A DNA stretch of 64,000 nucleotides from Cymodocea nodosa (lineage: Eukaryota > Streptophyta > Magnoliopsida > Alismatales > Cymodoceaceae), in contig CM072335.1 in NCBI GenBank assembly GCA_036874045.1, positions 8,514,001 through 8,578,000 of the forward strand, in the 5' to 3' direction. The notes below the pieces were generated by a model that was not told the origin of the DNA, made no database searches, and worked only from the letters and a program-made list of their open reading frames with translations. This document shows positions 11,491-22,918 of the stretch, one piece after another. A program made the translations under genes and the position numbers. How positions within the stretch are numbered: the first letter of the stretch is position 1; each line of letters begins with the position of its first letter.

Positions 11491-12044
11491 TGTAGGATCG
11501 TATGGCTACACAAGAGGGGGGTGAATTGTGTATTTTTAATATTTTCTGAAATATAATTGAAACTTTAAAACTCAAAAACAAGTCGAGACATTGTTTTCAT
11601 AAAATCATTTTTATTCAAGGTTTCAATTATGATATACAATTCAATTCTCCTCAGAAATTGTAGATGCAATTATATTTCGATACCATGTATCATCTAAACA
11701 ATTTCATAACTACAAACAGAGAAAACTAATTTGCGGAATTTAAAACTTTTCTCCCTGTTTGAGATCTTTCTTCTTCTTTTCTTTTTCAGCAATTCTTCAG
11801 TGACGAATATCTTGTCTTTTCATGCTTCACCGAATTTGCTTTCTTCTGATACTTCAAATATTCAGTGACGAAAATCTTACCTTTTTATGCCTCACTAAAC
11901 TTTCTTCCACTTGAGAGATTTTCCCTGAGAAAGTGTTTTTGATCCCTAAAAAAGATTTTTTCTATTGGTGTGCAGGGATGGTTTGATCCTTGAAAAGATT
12001 TTTCTTTTTGTGTGCAAGGATAAATTGATCAACGAGAATTCTAT

Positions 12045-12054
12045 GCCTTTTATA
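12045..12054 (-). promoter_or_regulatory. TATA box of the element C LTR
   Basis: TATAAAAGGC on the minus strand is a strong plant TATA box. It lies downstream of the U3 motif array and about 550 bases before the LTR end, so transcription would start near 12020. The 5' LTR has TATAAATGTC at the same place (about 23476-23485). Confidence 0.75.
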
Positions 12055-12279
12055 CTGTATCTTCATTTCATGCATATCCTTCACGTTTAACCACCACCAG
12101 TTTTCCACTTCTCCACGTCTTTTCTTTTTCCTTCATCGAAACACACACGTTCTAACCCATGTTTATATTTCGAATTTTCTTTAATCATCAGTCCTGGATC
12201 TCTGAAAAATTTCCTGCAAAATAAACTTTCTCGTCCAAAAGTTTTTCATCAGTGTAATAAGAAGTCGTTACTTTAATGT

Positions 12280-12860
12280 TAACTAAACGAGTAACACAAG
12301 TATATATATAACTTAACGTTTCTAACTTAACGAGTTCCTTATGTGCCATTTCACGTGACAAGTACTGTAGCTAACTCAACGAACTATGTCCGTGGTGTTA
12401 TGCTATCTCAACGAACCATCTCCGTTGTGTTATGATAATTCAACGAACCAGTAATAAACAAATGTTTTTATAATAAGAATTTTACCACCTGTAAAAATAA
12501 CAACTTAAGTTTATAACGCTAACCTAACGCGTTGCCTTAGTGTTCAATATAGCAACTCAACGCGTTTAGTTATGTTAACTTAACGAGTTAAACATGTACA
12601 CCTCACGTGATACAATACAACATTCGTAACTTATAATTTCACCACGTGTATAACACTAACTTAACGAGTTCGCCTCTTCTTTTACTCACTAACTTAACGA
12701 GTTATCATGTGACCTATTTTAACCTTTAAGCCTCTAACTTAACGAGTTCTCACGTGACCTCTATACAAACAAAACTCTAACTTAACGAGTTGTCTAAACG
12801 TGCACTGTTCATGATACAGAAGATATAACATTAAAACATATCATGCTTTTCAATAAAAAC
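12280..12860 (-). promoter_or_regulatory. U3 array of AACTTAACGAGTT words and CACGTG sites
   Basis: About ten copies of TAACTTAACGAGTT-like or TAACTCAACGAA-like words are interleaved with CACGTG hexamers (at TTCACGTGACA, CTCACGTGATA, TCTCACGTGACC and others). CACGTG is the G-box/ABRE core bound by plant bZIP and bHLH factors. YAACGG/TAACTG-type words resemble MYB sites. The array lies upstream of the TATA box, so an enhancer role is plausible but not shown. Confidence 0.6.
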
Positions 12861-13068
12861 ACACATTAACTTAACGTTTAGCTAAATGAGAAATTAATGC
12901 AACGAAACGACTAGTTATTAACTTCAGATCCAATACAGACAAGTATTTATATCAGTAAGCTTTTTCTGTATTAATTGATGATTTTAATTTCTTTTCACAA
13001 GCAATAGTAATTGAGCAAATATGATTATTTTCATTCAGCACACATTATCAAAACAAAAATACTCAACA

Positions 13069-13450
13069 ATCTCCCCCTTTTTGATGATGACAAAACCATA
13101 TTAAATCAATTATGAAATATGTATAACTCAACAAAGCACCTTCGTTGGGTTAACTTTTAATTCAACAAACTTATTTGTTGACTTAAGTTCACTTAAGCTT
13201 ATTTCTATTGTTTGTGTAAATTTTACCTCTCAGAACTAAAACTCTCAAATGTCAATAATTATATAAGTATCAGTTTTCTAATTATCATTTGTCAAATTAC
13301 AATAACCAATCAAAGTAGCATCTCCTTTTATAATATATATATGCAATTAAGATCATAATCATCTTTTTATAATATTTCTCCCCCTTTTTGTCATTAATCA
13401 AAAAGATAAGTAAGAATTGTAAAAGATAATTAACATTTCTCCCCCTTTTG
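13069..13450 (-). other. Three polypurine tracts before the 3' LTR of C
   Basis: On the minus strand AAAAAGGGGGAG or CAAAAGGGGGAG occurs at 13439-13450, 13379-13390 and 13071-13082. The last adjoins the LTR and is the probable plus-strand primer. The extra copies may be spare or former primer sites. Element D keeps at least two of them. Confidence 0.75.
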
Positions 13451-13591
13451 AATTAAGAGATATATTTACAACAACTCTTTCTGTAAACAATAATAATAAT
13501 TGTAAACATTTACAAAAACCAATGTATTGTTCAAAGAATCAAACAAGTAATACAAACATTACATTTTGTATTCAGAAACAAACAAAAACAG

Positions 13592-15865
13592 TTAGCGACC
13601 CCTCCTAAGTATATCACTTATAGCATTACATATTTTATCTCCTAGATGCCTAATATCATTTCTGATGTCATTAAGCACTGCATCTAAGTCAGGAGGTAGC
13701 TGGGTTTGCTGTTCTGCTTGAACTGAATAACTTTGTTGTTGTTGTTGTTGTTGTATATGGTCTGTATTAGGTTGTTGTTGTTGTTGTCGTTGAGGTTTAT
13801 GCATGGCCTGGAATTTTTGCAAATCTTTGACACTAAAGGCTCTCATGCCTTTAGTTTCAGAGGGCCAGTCGGATAAATTCAATTGGCTTGCAATGAGTCC
13901 ACATACAGCATCACCATAAAATAACTTTGAACTCATATCCTGTAGTTGAGAAGTGAAAACATCAAACCAATTGATTTGAATTCTATTCAGCAAGCTATAA
14001 GTTGCATATAAACAACTTCTGCTGACTTCCATATTGTGTCCAACTCTATGAAATAAATTTGCATGCAATATATTTGCAATAAACCTTGCCTCTACATTCA
14101 GATTTTCCATTAATCTCATTTCAGAATATACATCTAGAATTTTTGATAAAGACTGAATGTTCCATTCCAGTTGTCTTATCATGTCAAATCTGTTTGTAAC
14201 AACAACACCTTCATTCTTTAATCCCAAAACTTCAAAAATTAACTCAGGAGATAATATAAACTCCTGTTCATTTATTTTAGTTTTCAGAAAATTTCCATTC
14301 TTGACTAGATTGCTATAAAAAGCTACAATAAGCTCTGTGTATTGCTTCCATTTCGTTCCTACTGGCAAGAATTTAATGAGGCCTTGAAACTCAAACAGAT
14401 CTCTTATGTCCATCAAATTTCTGAATTTTATTGGACGAGCATGTAGAATCTAACATGTAATCAGATTATTGTATTTCTGCAATGCTTCTTCAAATCTAAA
14501 ATGAATTGTATTACCTTGAATGTTTAATATTGTACACTAAGAAGGTGATACCTGAAGCCGTAATTCAGAGTTTAATTCATCTTCAGGAACCTCTTCTTCA
14601 AAATGAATGTCATGTTGTTCCTCTTCCAAAATATTATCTTGAAGCTGCTCAAGTAAGCTTGATTCTTCAGCTTCAACAGTGTTAGGAACATTGTCGATAT
14701 GCTCAACATTCATCTGTTCAGTCTCTATAGAATGTTCAGAGTACAATTTTTCCACAAATTCTACAGCCGGTGTATCTGTCTGTAATTGTTCATTTTGTTC
14801 AACAGATATTTCCATTGATTCATGCTGTGAATTCTCAAACTCTGCTTCTATAGATTCAGTAGAAGGCTAGTTAACTTTTAGCTTTTCTAGAGTCTTAACA
14901 ATTTCAATATCTACTACTCCAGACAATTCAGCCTGTGAACTAGTTACTGCCTCAACATTGTCAATTATATCTGCAATAACTTGTTCAATGTCAAGTGCCT
15001 GATGCTCTGATTTGTCAATTTCTACATCATCAGGACTTGTACTAATAGAAAAACTTGAGCTCATATTTGACTTGTATTTCTTCTCAAGCTTTCTAGCAAG
15101 GGAAAATAAAGTCTCATTATCTTCATCAGTTAAAGTGTGTTCGGAACTGATGAGTTTATCAGATGCACAAAAAGGTACAATGTCTAGACATACATTGTCC
15201 TTTGGAAATAAATTTTCATCTGATTTTCCTTTTTCAATAGACTTTGTCTTTGAAGACATAACTTTTCTGATTTTCCTTCTACTATAACATTTCTGTTTCT
15301 CCTCTTCAAGTATTGCTGTTTTCTTTTCAAATTGCTCCATAAAAGTTTTCTGCTTTAATTCTTCTAAGGCACTTTCTATTGCAACGGCCTTTTGAAGACT
15401 ATCAACTTTTGTTTTGTCTACAGCAATATCTAATTCTACTTGTTTTGAATATAAAGGAGTAGGGATAGCCGATTCATGCTCTTCCTCAAATGCATGTAGT
15501 CTTATACCGTTTATAGGAGTTTGAGGAGTTCTATTTGATGAACCTACACCTTTTTCCAAATATTTTGCATATTGTTCCAAAAATGCAATCTCAGCACATT
15601 TCATTTTGTATTCTCTATCATATTTACTTTGAATACCCATGTATGTAATACTTGCATCAGTATGTTGAAGTTCTTGTCTAACTTCATCTAATATATCCTG
15701 AGAAAAGAAGTAATCTCTATAAAGTTCTTCTAACCTTTTGTCCACTCGAAATATTTTCTTGAACCAAGTACGTGGAACTTCATCATTCTCTATTTCTTTT
15801 CCTTTTGCATCTCTTCTGCTTTTGCCTTTTCCTTTGCCACAACCTTTGTAGAACTTGGAGACCAT
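13592..15865 (-). pseudogene. 3' ORF (env-like position) of SIRE-like element C
   Basis: One frame runs from ATG at 15865 to the stop at 13592, 757 codons, interrupted by only three in-frame stops (about 14874, 14537 and 14452). Two of these positions are Gln and the third Leu in element D. The N-terminal part is basic and then helical (FRVDKRLEELYRDYFF). The middle is acidic (EEEQHDIHFEEEVPEDEL). The C-terminal domain (about 14440-13800) has FYSNLVKNGNF, LIFEVLGLKNEGV and FHRVGHNMEVSRSCLY, and a Gln-rich tail follows. It resembles the plant-transposon-associated domain found in many retroelement 3' ORFs. No signal peptide or membrane helix is visible, so envelope function is doubtful. Confidence 0.75.
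13732..13791 (-). repeat. CAA/TTG repeats encoding poly-Gln
   Basis: Two trinucleotide runs encode about seven and five consecutive Gln near the C-terminus of the 3' ORF. In element D the first run is shorter (31185-31202), showing length drift between copies. Confidence 0.85.
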
Positions 15866-15899
15866 CGTCGCAAGTTGTAACAGCAACAAGCGGGAAAGA

Positions 15900-16376
15900 T
15901 TTTCTTGACAAAGTTTACAAATAACCTAAGTCCCCATGTTATAAGTGTTTAAATAGGGATTTTAGGCGTAAAACTCAACGTGAAGATAAGTCGGGTTTAG
16001 AAATAAAATAAATATTGAATAAAGCTTATTCAATCAAAGTACCCGAAATATTCAAGTATAACTCGTTGAGTTAACTAACCTAACGAGTAAAACGCTGTCT
16101 AGAGGCAGTTTTACACGTTACCTTATCTAACATAACGTCTAGTTAGTACACTTAAACAAGTTTTGGATGCTTTCAACTAAAACATTCCGAAAACAACACA
16201 CATGCTAAACTTAACATTATCTTAAGAACATTGTAAACTATTTGAACATTTTGTCTATTGAATCTAAAATAGTTTATGTCTTTTTAAATTATTTCATCAA
16301 GATTTTAAGACATTAATTCAGATTAACTAAGATTTGTATTTTAAATTATATTAATCTGTTTTTGACATTTTTAATG
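15900..16376 (-). promoter_or_regulatory. U3-like spacer upstream of the 3' ORF (element C)
   Basis: This stretch precedes the ATG of the 3' ORF. It carries the same motif class as the LTR U3: ACTCGTTGAGTTAACTAACC, TAACGAGTAAAACG, AACATAACGTCTAGTTAG (16065-16150). Upstream of these it is AT-rich. No convincing TATA box is fixed. It may be an internal promoter or leader for separate expression of the 3' ORF, which is an inference from motif sharing only. Confidence 0.45.
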
Positions 16377-16386
16377 CTCCCCCTAC
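16377..16386 (-). other. Internal polypurine-tract-like word
   Basis: GTAGGGGGAG on the minus strand lies between the shared spacer block (16387-17447) and the U3-like segment. The same word occurs at the same place in D (about 33811) and E (about 46923). In Athila A a similar GGGGGGAG adjoins the real 3' LTR at 50528. It may be an internal plus-strand primer or a relic of an older 3' end. Confidence 0.55.
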
Positions 16387-17447
16387 AAATATACTTCAAA
16401 TATATTCAATCAAAATACAAAATATACTTGTAGTGACAATAGATGTTAAGTATAACTATACTTTTACATTTTCTTTTCAGAGACTTCCGTTATCCAAACA
16501 TCATCAAAAATGATTTCCAGAATCAATTCCTACTGTATATGAATCAAAACACAACTTTGAACTCAATTCAATTAATTCAAGGAGAATAAAAGAATGTATC
16601 TCAAATAAACGTTTTCAAAAGTACTAATGTTGATTCAATAAATCAGTAGTCATATTGGTATAAACTATATGCGATTCAAAGATATCTGTAATTAATGAAA
16701 CAACTTTTTCTTTTCAAAACAGTAAATATTGATAATTTTCTTTAAAAGTTAGTTTGAAAAGCTTGAATCATACAAGAGCTTTCTAATGTACCCGTGTAAT
16801 GAGCTTTCAGTCAACAATCCCAGATCTGATCAGGACCTTAGGTTGCCAGATTTAAAGAATCCTTTTTCAGGACAACAATCCTTACATACCTATCTGCTCA
16901 AGTACAAAAGGCTCGTGATCAAACTGATCAATAAACTCTCAAAGATTTTCACTTTGTAAGCACTTTTCATTTTAGCCACAGTATATATGTATTCCATTAA
17001 TACAGATGCAATAAAACACAAATCTCAAACAATTTTTACTTCTATGATTGTACTGAGAATATGAATCAGTTTCAATAAGCTTATACTTTTGATTAATAGT
17101 TTAAGATGAGTTACATATAACTTATTCTACAAGTTTAATCAATTAAGTCAAATTTTTGCATGATCATATGCATTTTCCTTGATTCAAAGAAAACATTTAA
17201 TCAAAATTTAAGAATGTTAGAAGTATTTAATGTTTTTCATTTACACTTCCACTTAAAATCGTAAAAACCATTAAAATTGATAAACTACTTAAAATCAATA
17301 AGATACTACTATGATTTTACAATAAATACATAGTATCTTAAGCAGCAGTTTAGATATTACTTTAGATATTTATAATAAGTATATAATATCTATGAGGTGA
17401 ACAACATCATCAATAATATTTATCTTTTTATGTGGAGTTTAAGCATT
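16387..17447 (-). other. Noncoding spacer between RNase H and 3' ORF, shared with Athila A
   Basis: No ORF is supported. The part at about 16745-17070 matches 51051-51385 of gypsy-type element A strongly (for instance CATACAAGAGCTTTCTAATG and ACAATCCTTACATACCTATC in both). The equivalent spacers of D (34185-34505) and fragment G (28545-28845) match as well. It probably acted as 3' UTR of pol. Possible stem structures (CAACAATCCCAGATCTGATC) have not been tested. Confidence 0.8.
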
Positions 17448-18165
17448 TTACACATCACATAGCCTACAAATACATAAATTTAATCTAATGTTGCAGAATG
17501 TATTTTCGTCTAGAGGTTTTGTAAGTATATCAGCTAATTGATTTTTACTAGACACAAATTCTAATTTAATTTTTCCTTTAATTACGTTATCTCTTAGAAA
17601 ATGATGTCTAACCTCTATATGCTTTGCTCTTGAATGTAATACAGGATTTTTGGAAAGATTTATTGCAGAACTACTATCACAATAAATCTCAGTTGTATTA
17701 TAAGATAATCCAAAATCTTCTAAAGTTTGCCTTATCCACAGAATCTGAGTGCAACATAGTGCAGCAGCAACATATTCAACTTCTGTAGTAGAACGTGCTA
17801 CACAGTTTTGCTTTTTACTAAACCATGATATTTCCCAATAATTGACATGTGCCACTGGTACTCTTTCTATCAGATTTAGATCCTGCATAATTAGCATCAG
17901 TATATCCTATAAGATCTATTGAACTATCCTTAGAATAATACAGTCCGAAATTTTTAGTTCCTTGCATATATCTAAATATTCTTTTAACTGCAATTAAGTG
18001 TGATTCTTTAGGATTAGATTGAAATCTAGCACAAACACACACAGCAAACATAATATCATGTCTACTAGTAGTCAAATAAAGTAAAGAACCAATCATACTT
18101 CTGTATTTTCTTTGATCTATAGATTTTCCTATGTCATCAATATCTAACTTTAAAGTAGTACTCAT
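17448..18165 (-). pseudogene. Copia RT connection and RNase H (element C)
   Basis: Two overlapping frames hold this region. The first (18165-17818) carries YRSMIGSLLYLTTSRHDIMF and GYTDANYAGSKSDRKSTSG. The second (17897-17448) carries the RNase H blocks STTEVEYVAAALC, EIYCDSSSAINLSKNP, RAKHIEVRHHFLRD and QLADILTKPL. A frameshift near 17830-17860, together with a short deletion relative to element D, separates them. Confidence 0.9.
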
Positions 18166-18926
18166 AGGAGTTCCTCGAATCCTTGTATCATTAAATTAAA
18201 TTTCTTAAGCATTTCATCTGCATATTTTTCTTGATTTAAAAATATACCTTTATCCATTTGCTTAATTTGAAGTCCTAGAAAATATGAAAGTTCTCCTATC
18301 ATACTCATTTCAAACTGATTAGTCATCTCTTGAGAGAATATTTCTATCAACTTATCAGAGGTTGCTCCAAAGTTTATATCATCCACGTATATTTGAACAA
18401 CAATCTGATCTTTACCATCTCTCTTAATAAATAGAGTATGATCCACTTTTCTCATGATATAGCATTTTTCTATTAAAAAAGTAGACAATCTTTCATACCA
18501 TGATCTAGGTGCTTGCTTCAAACCATATATGGCTTTCTTCAATTTATACACAAAGTCAGGATTTTTAATATCTTCAAATCCAGGTGGTTGTTTTACATAG
18601 ACTTCTTCATTAATTAAACCATTTAGAAATGCACTCTTTACATCCATTTGATATAATTTAAAATCCATATAACAAGCATAGGCTAATAATATTCTAATAC
18701 TTTCTAACCTTGCCATAGGAGCAAATGTTTCATCATAATCTAATCATTCTTCCTGTGTATACCTTTGTGCAACTAATCTAGCTTTATTCCTTATAATTTG
18801 ACCAGTTTCGTTAGTTTTATTTCTAAAGATCCACTTTGTACCTATTATGGACTGATTTTCTGGTGGAGAGACTAATTCCCATACATCATTTTTGATGAAT
18901 TGATTTAGTTCTTCTCGCATTGCCAC
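18162..18926 (-). pseudogene. Copia reverse transcriptase (element C)
   Basis: The RT starts with EELNQFIKNDVWELV and GTKWIFRNK. It continues through KARLVAQRYTQEE, a stop near 18741, YQMDVKSAFLNGLINEEVYV and KKAIYGLKQAPRSWYERL, and the catalytic IYVDDINFGA (both Asp intact), to SYFLGLQIKQ. A frameshift near 18190 separates it from the thumb/RNase H part. Lineage features fit SIRE/Maximus. Confidence 0.92.
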
Positions 18927-18950
18927 TATCCAATTTTCATTAGATAATGC

Positions 18951-19235
18951 TTATTGTATATTCCTTGGTTCCACCATAGAAACAAACATACACATACTAT
19001 TTAAATTTACTGAAGCTCTAGTTTTAACTCCCTCATTAATATTACCAATGACTTGAGTAATGGAATGTGATGAAGAATAACGCCAATTTCTCTGATTTTC
19101 CTCAATATTCTCATCAACATCTGAAAGTCCATCACTTTCATCATTAGTTTGATCATTTAAGTTCATATTTTTGATTTTCTCAGACAAATCATCAATCTCT
19201 CTATTTATCTCTAACTCATTTGGAAAATTGATCAA
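18951..19235 (-). pseudogene. Integrase C-terminal tail to RT linker (element C)
   Basis: A charged, Asn/Asp-rich linker of 94 codons (INREIDDLSEKIKNMNLN) ends in SVNLNSMCMFVSMVEPRNIQ and a stop. It continues in the same frame as the RT block. In D the same piece is open through to RNase H, so the stop at 18948 is private to C. Confidence 0.8.
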
Positions 19236-19363
19236 GTCATCATTATCAGCTTTACATTGAGATTCTCTAAGATAATTTTCATTGAAGCTTACATGGAGGG
19301 TTTCTTCAATAGTCCTAGAAGTCTTGTTATATACTTTATAGGCTTTACTTCTAGTAGAGTAAC

Positions 19364-20290
19364 CTACAAAAATTCCTTCATCCGATTTGGCTTGAAATTT
19401 ATCCCTTTTATCCTAGTATTAAGAATAAAACACTTGCAACCAAATGGTTTCATATAGGAAATTTTTGGAACCCTATTAAACATAATTTCAAAAGGAGTTT
19501 TATTAACATGAGGTTTTAAATGACTTTTGTTAATAACATAACAAGCTGTATTTACTGCTTCAGCCCAAAGATTTTGAGGTAACTTATGTTCATTCAACAT
19601 AGTTCTGGCCATTTCTTGAAGTGATCTATTCTTTCTCTCAACAACACCATTTTGACACGGTGCTCTTGGAAAAGAAAATCTGTGATCAATGCCATGCTCA
19701 TTACAATAGTTATCCATTTGATCATTATCAAATTCAGTTCCATGATCACTCCTAAGTTTTTGAATAGAGACACTTTTCTCATTTTGAACAAAATTGCTAA
19801 ACATTTTAAATTTTTCAAAAACTTCTGTCTTAGATGCTAGAAAATATACCCAAGTGTATCTAGAGAAGTCATTTACTAAAACAAATACATACCGTTTACC
19901 ACCAAGACTCATGATTCTTGTTGGTCCAAATAGATCCATATGTATAAGTTCTAAGACTCTCTTGCTTGAAATATCAGTTTTGGATTTAAAAGAGTTTTTA
20001 TGAAGTTTACCTAACTCACATGCATCACACATAAAGTTCTTTGAGTATTTAATCTTTGGTAAACCTCTCACTAAATGTTTTCTAGATAGTTTATGTAACA
20101 GTCTCATATTTATATGTCCAATCCTTCTATGCCATAGATATGCATCACTAGTTTCAGCTAGCAAACATGAATTTAAATCAACTGCAACAGAAGGTAAAGA
20201 TAAAATACATACAGAACCTTTTCTTTTAACAATAAAGTTAATTTCATCTATATTTTTATCAATTATTTTGCATACATTATCTTCAAACAC
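19364..20290 (-). pseudogene. GAG-pre-integrase zinc finger and integrase core (element C)
   Basis: The HHCC finger (LWHRRIGHINMRLLHKLS ... CDACELGK) is followed by the integrase core with the first Asp in LIHMDLFGP, the second in LRSDHGTEF and the Glu in NGVVERKNRS. It ends in FGCKCFILN near the C-terminal domain. It would insert the element cDNA into nuclear DNA. The DDE triad and the finger look intact. The frame shifts near 19370 before the linker to RT. Confidence 0.93.
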
Positions 20291-20329
20291 TACATAATAT
20301 CCATTTTCAGTTAGTTTTATGACACTCAG

Positions 20330-20719
20330 CTAATTAAATCCTAGGTTTTCTACATATAGTACATTCGAAATAACACAAGTAGGAGTTATTTGAACATTGC
20401 CCATACCTATGATTTTATCTTTGCTTTTGTTTCCAAATGTTACACTTCCTTTCATGGTATTTGTAAAATTTTGTAATAGACTTTTTTGTCTGGTCATGTG
20501 ACTTGACGCTCCACTGTCCAAGATCCATTTTGATGTTGTTTCCTCCTCAGACTCATTTATATTCTTATTAGTTGTAAGTACTATTGATTTATCATTAGCT
20601 TCATACTCACATATAGCATTATTGCTTTTGCAATCATTCTTTTTGTTTTCGGATGTAGTATAATCAAGACCAAACATATTTTTATCAGATGTTAATTTAT
20701 TTTGGTCATGCTTATACAT
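20330..20719 (-). pseudogene. Copia aspartic protease (element C)
   Basis: The active-site block KWILDSGASSHMT (about 20500-20535) with DSG triad is followed by SVTFGNKSKDKIIGMG and the C-terminal NVLYVENLGFN, then a stop. Compared with element D, about 87 bases of the gag-protease linker are missing here (D retains a LGPQQHWVP block at about 38005-38030). The stop before integrase is at 20330. Confidence 0.9.
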
Positions 20720-20923
20720 TTCTGTATGTTCATACCAAGATTTTGTACTTGTATTAACACTTTCCGTACATATAAAATCTTTTTCTGCACAAGAAGTTTT
20801 TGTTTTATCACATGCAGAATGAGTAATTGGTTTAATACTAGTGTATTGAATTACATGCTCAGGTTTCTGAATTTTTAGTTTACTACAATTATCTGAAATT
20901 TTAGAAACATTAGAAACTGAATT

Positions 20924-22717
20924 TCAAGAACAAGAAACAAGATTTTTAGAAACATTTATAGTCATGTAAGAAGTACAATTTGACAAATCACATTGATTTA
21001 TATTATTACTACATGATTCATCCCTTGAAGTATCTACTTGTACATATTTATTACCTTGTTTCATAATAAAAGGAATTTTAGTCTTAGATTTACTTGAACT
21101 GCAACTAATAAATCCTTTATTGGCTTGAGATTCAGGATATTCAGGATAATCAAATCCTAAGCCAAATTTATAAGACACTGCAGGGGTACTAGTTAGTTTG
21201 TGTAACTTAGTTTGACTTAAATTCCATTTCTAAAAGGTAAAATTTAAATCTTGCTCTCTCAGTTTTAATTTATCTATCTCTAATTCAAGTTCATTTATAT
21301 TGTTTCTCAACATTTCATTTTCAGATTCTATCTTTAATTTTTCAACATTTATATTCTGTATTTGTTCATGCAAGATACATTCATTAAATCTAAATTTTTG
21401 CAAATCTCTAGCATGATTTTCATTATCACATTTAAACTTTTCTAAAGTAGTAGATAGGAAACAATTTTCTTCTTCCATAATGGATGAAGATTTTCTAATA
21501 TTCTTATTTTCCAATTTACAAACTTTAAGTTTTTGTAATAATGCATGATAAGCACATAATAAATTCATCAAAGTTGAAATCTGAATGACTTTCAGGATCA
21601 AATATTACCTCAGACTCATCTGCCACGAAGCACACATGAGCAACGTCTTCTAACTCTCGTTCTCCTTCTGAATGTGAAGATTTTGATGCTGATTCTTCAG
21701 ATTCAGACTCTTCAGACGTGTCATCCCAAGTGACCTTCAAAGCCTTTTTCTTGTAAAACTTTTTCTGAGTTTTCTGAGCCGTCTTCTTCTGATTTGTCCT
21801 ACTTTGCTTTTCATTTTTCCTCATAGGACAATCTGGAGAAAGATGTCTAGGTTTTTTACAGTTGTAACATACATACTTTCTGGATGAAGAATTCTTGTCA
21901 TTCAATGATTTTGACATTGAGGGTTTATCATTTTTGTTCCTTTGCTGTTTCCTAGCTTTCCATGCTTTCTTGAATTTCCTAGTTAGCAAAATCAAATCCT
22001 CGTCAAAATCAGTAGATATATCAGAATCTAAATTAATTTCGAAGGCTATTTCTTTCTTCATTTTTAGTTTGTTGTGACTCAGTGATTCATTTAATTGAAC
22101 TTCATAAGCTGTTAAATTTCCTATAAGTTCATTCATAGAATAAACATTTAAATCTCCTGATTCCTCAATTGATGTTACTTTCTGAGACCATTTAGAACTT
22201 AGGGATCTGAGAATTTTCCTCACCAAATCCTTCTGTTCAAAATTCTTTCCTAAATATTTTAATGAGTTTATGATATCAAGAAATCTGGAAAACATCTTAG
22301 AAATATTTTCGTCTTCATGCATCTTAAAGAGTTCATATTTATGAATCAACATGTTTATTTTTGTCTCTTTAACTTGAGAAGTACCTTCATGTGAAACTTC
22401 TAATGCATGCCACACCTCATAAGCAGATTTATATGCCGACACTTTACTGAACTGTTCATAACTCAATGCACAAAATAAAATATTTAAGCCCTTAGCATTT
22501 AGAGTTTCATTTTCTTTTTCAGTAATTGTTCAAGTATTATAAGGAGTAGTTAATGGAGTATATGGTTTAGAAATCATGAACCACAACTTATGATCTATAC
22601 TTTGAAGAAAAACAGTCATCCTATATTTCTAATATTCAAAATGTATTCCATCAAATAAAGGAGGACGATTAAGATTTTGGCCTTCATATAAAGAAAAATT
22701 ACCATTTCCAATAGCCA
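20924..22717 (-). pseudogene. SIRE-type gag with zinc knuckle and coiled coil (element C)
   Basis: Gag reads from ATG at 22717. Capsid-like sequence includes YEVWHALEVSHEGTSQVKE and a block ending in RSLSSKWSQK. One CX2CX4HX4C knuckle (CYNCKKPRHLSPDC) lies at about 21830-21873, followed by a basic, Lys/Gln-rich stretch. A long coiled coil follows (LENKNIRKSS ... LELEIDKLKLRE). Breaks include nonsense codons at 22629 and 22530 that replace Trp codons, and a one-base insertion near 21565 that shifts the frame between knuckle and coiled coil (compare D). Confidence 0.88.
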
Positions 22718-22904
22718 TTTTACCTTAGATTTTTCAACCTATTTGATTTTAAACAGTCTAAAAACTTTAAAACAACTTGAGCCTTAAATCAATAGAGTTA
22801 AACGTATGCTCAGATATTAATTTCTGTTTAAAAACAAGGAAGGTAGAATAAGCAATGATATTAAATAAGTTGGTATCGATTTTATATCAAAGATTATTAA
22901 CAAA

Positions 22905-22916
22905 GCTCTGATACCA
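22905..22916 (-). other. Initiator-Met tRNA primer binding site (element C)
   Basis: TGGTATCAGAGC on the minus strand, two bases inside the 5' LTR, is the classic Ty1/copia primer site complementary to the 3' end of tRNA-iMet. It is perfect in this copy. Confidence 0.95.
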
Positions 22917-22918
22917 CT

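Larger units (their letters stand above)
11491..13068 (-). mobile_element. 3' LTR of SIRE-like element C
   Basis: It runs from TGTAGGATCG to CTCAACA, 1,578 bp, and differs from the 5' LTR at scattered sites only. U3 is the high-coordinate kilobase. It contains many AACTTAACGAGTT or AACTCAACGAAC words alternating with TCACGTGAC/CCACGTG sites (12280-12860). A TATA box lies at 12045-12054. R/U5 is the remainder toward 11491. Confidence 0.93.

Noticed and set aside
13592-15865. True retroviral envelope gene in SIRE-like element C
   Set aside because: No signal peptide, no membrane helix and no cleavage site are visible. Only the position is envelope-like, so the neutral name 3' ORF is used.
22905-22916. 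Possible tRNA gene remnant
   Set aside because: Only the 12-base primer-binding word is present; no cloverleaf can be drawn around it.
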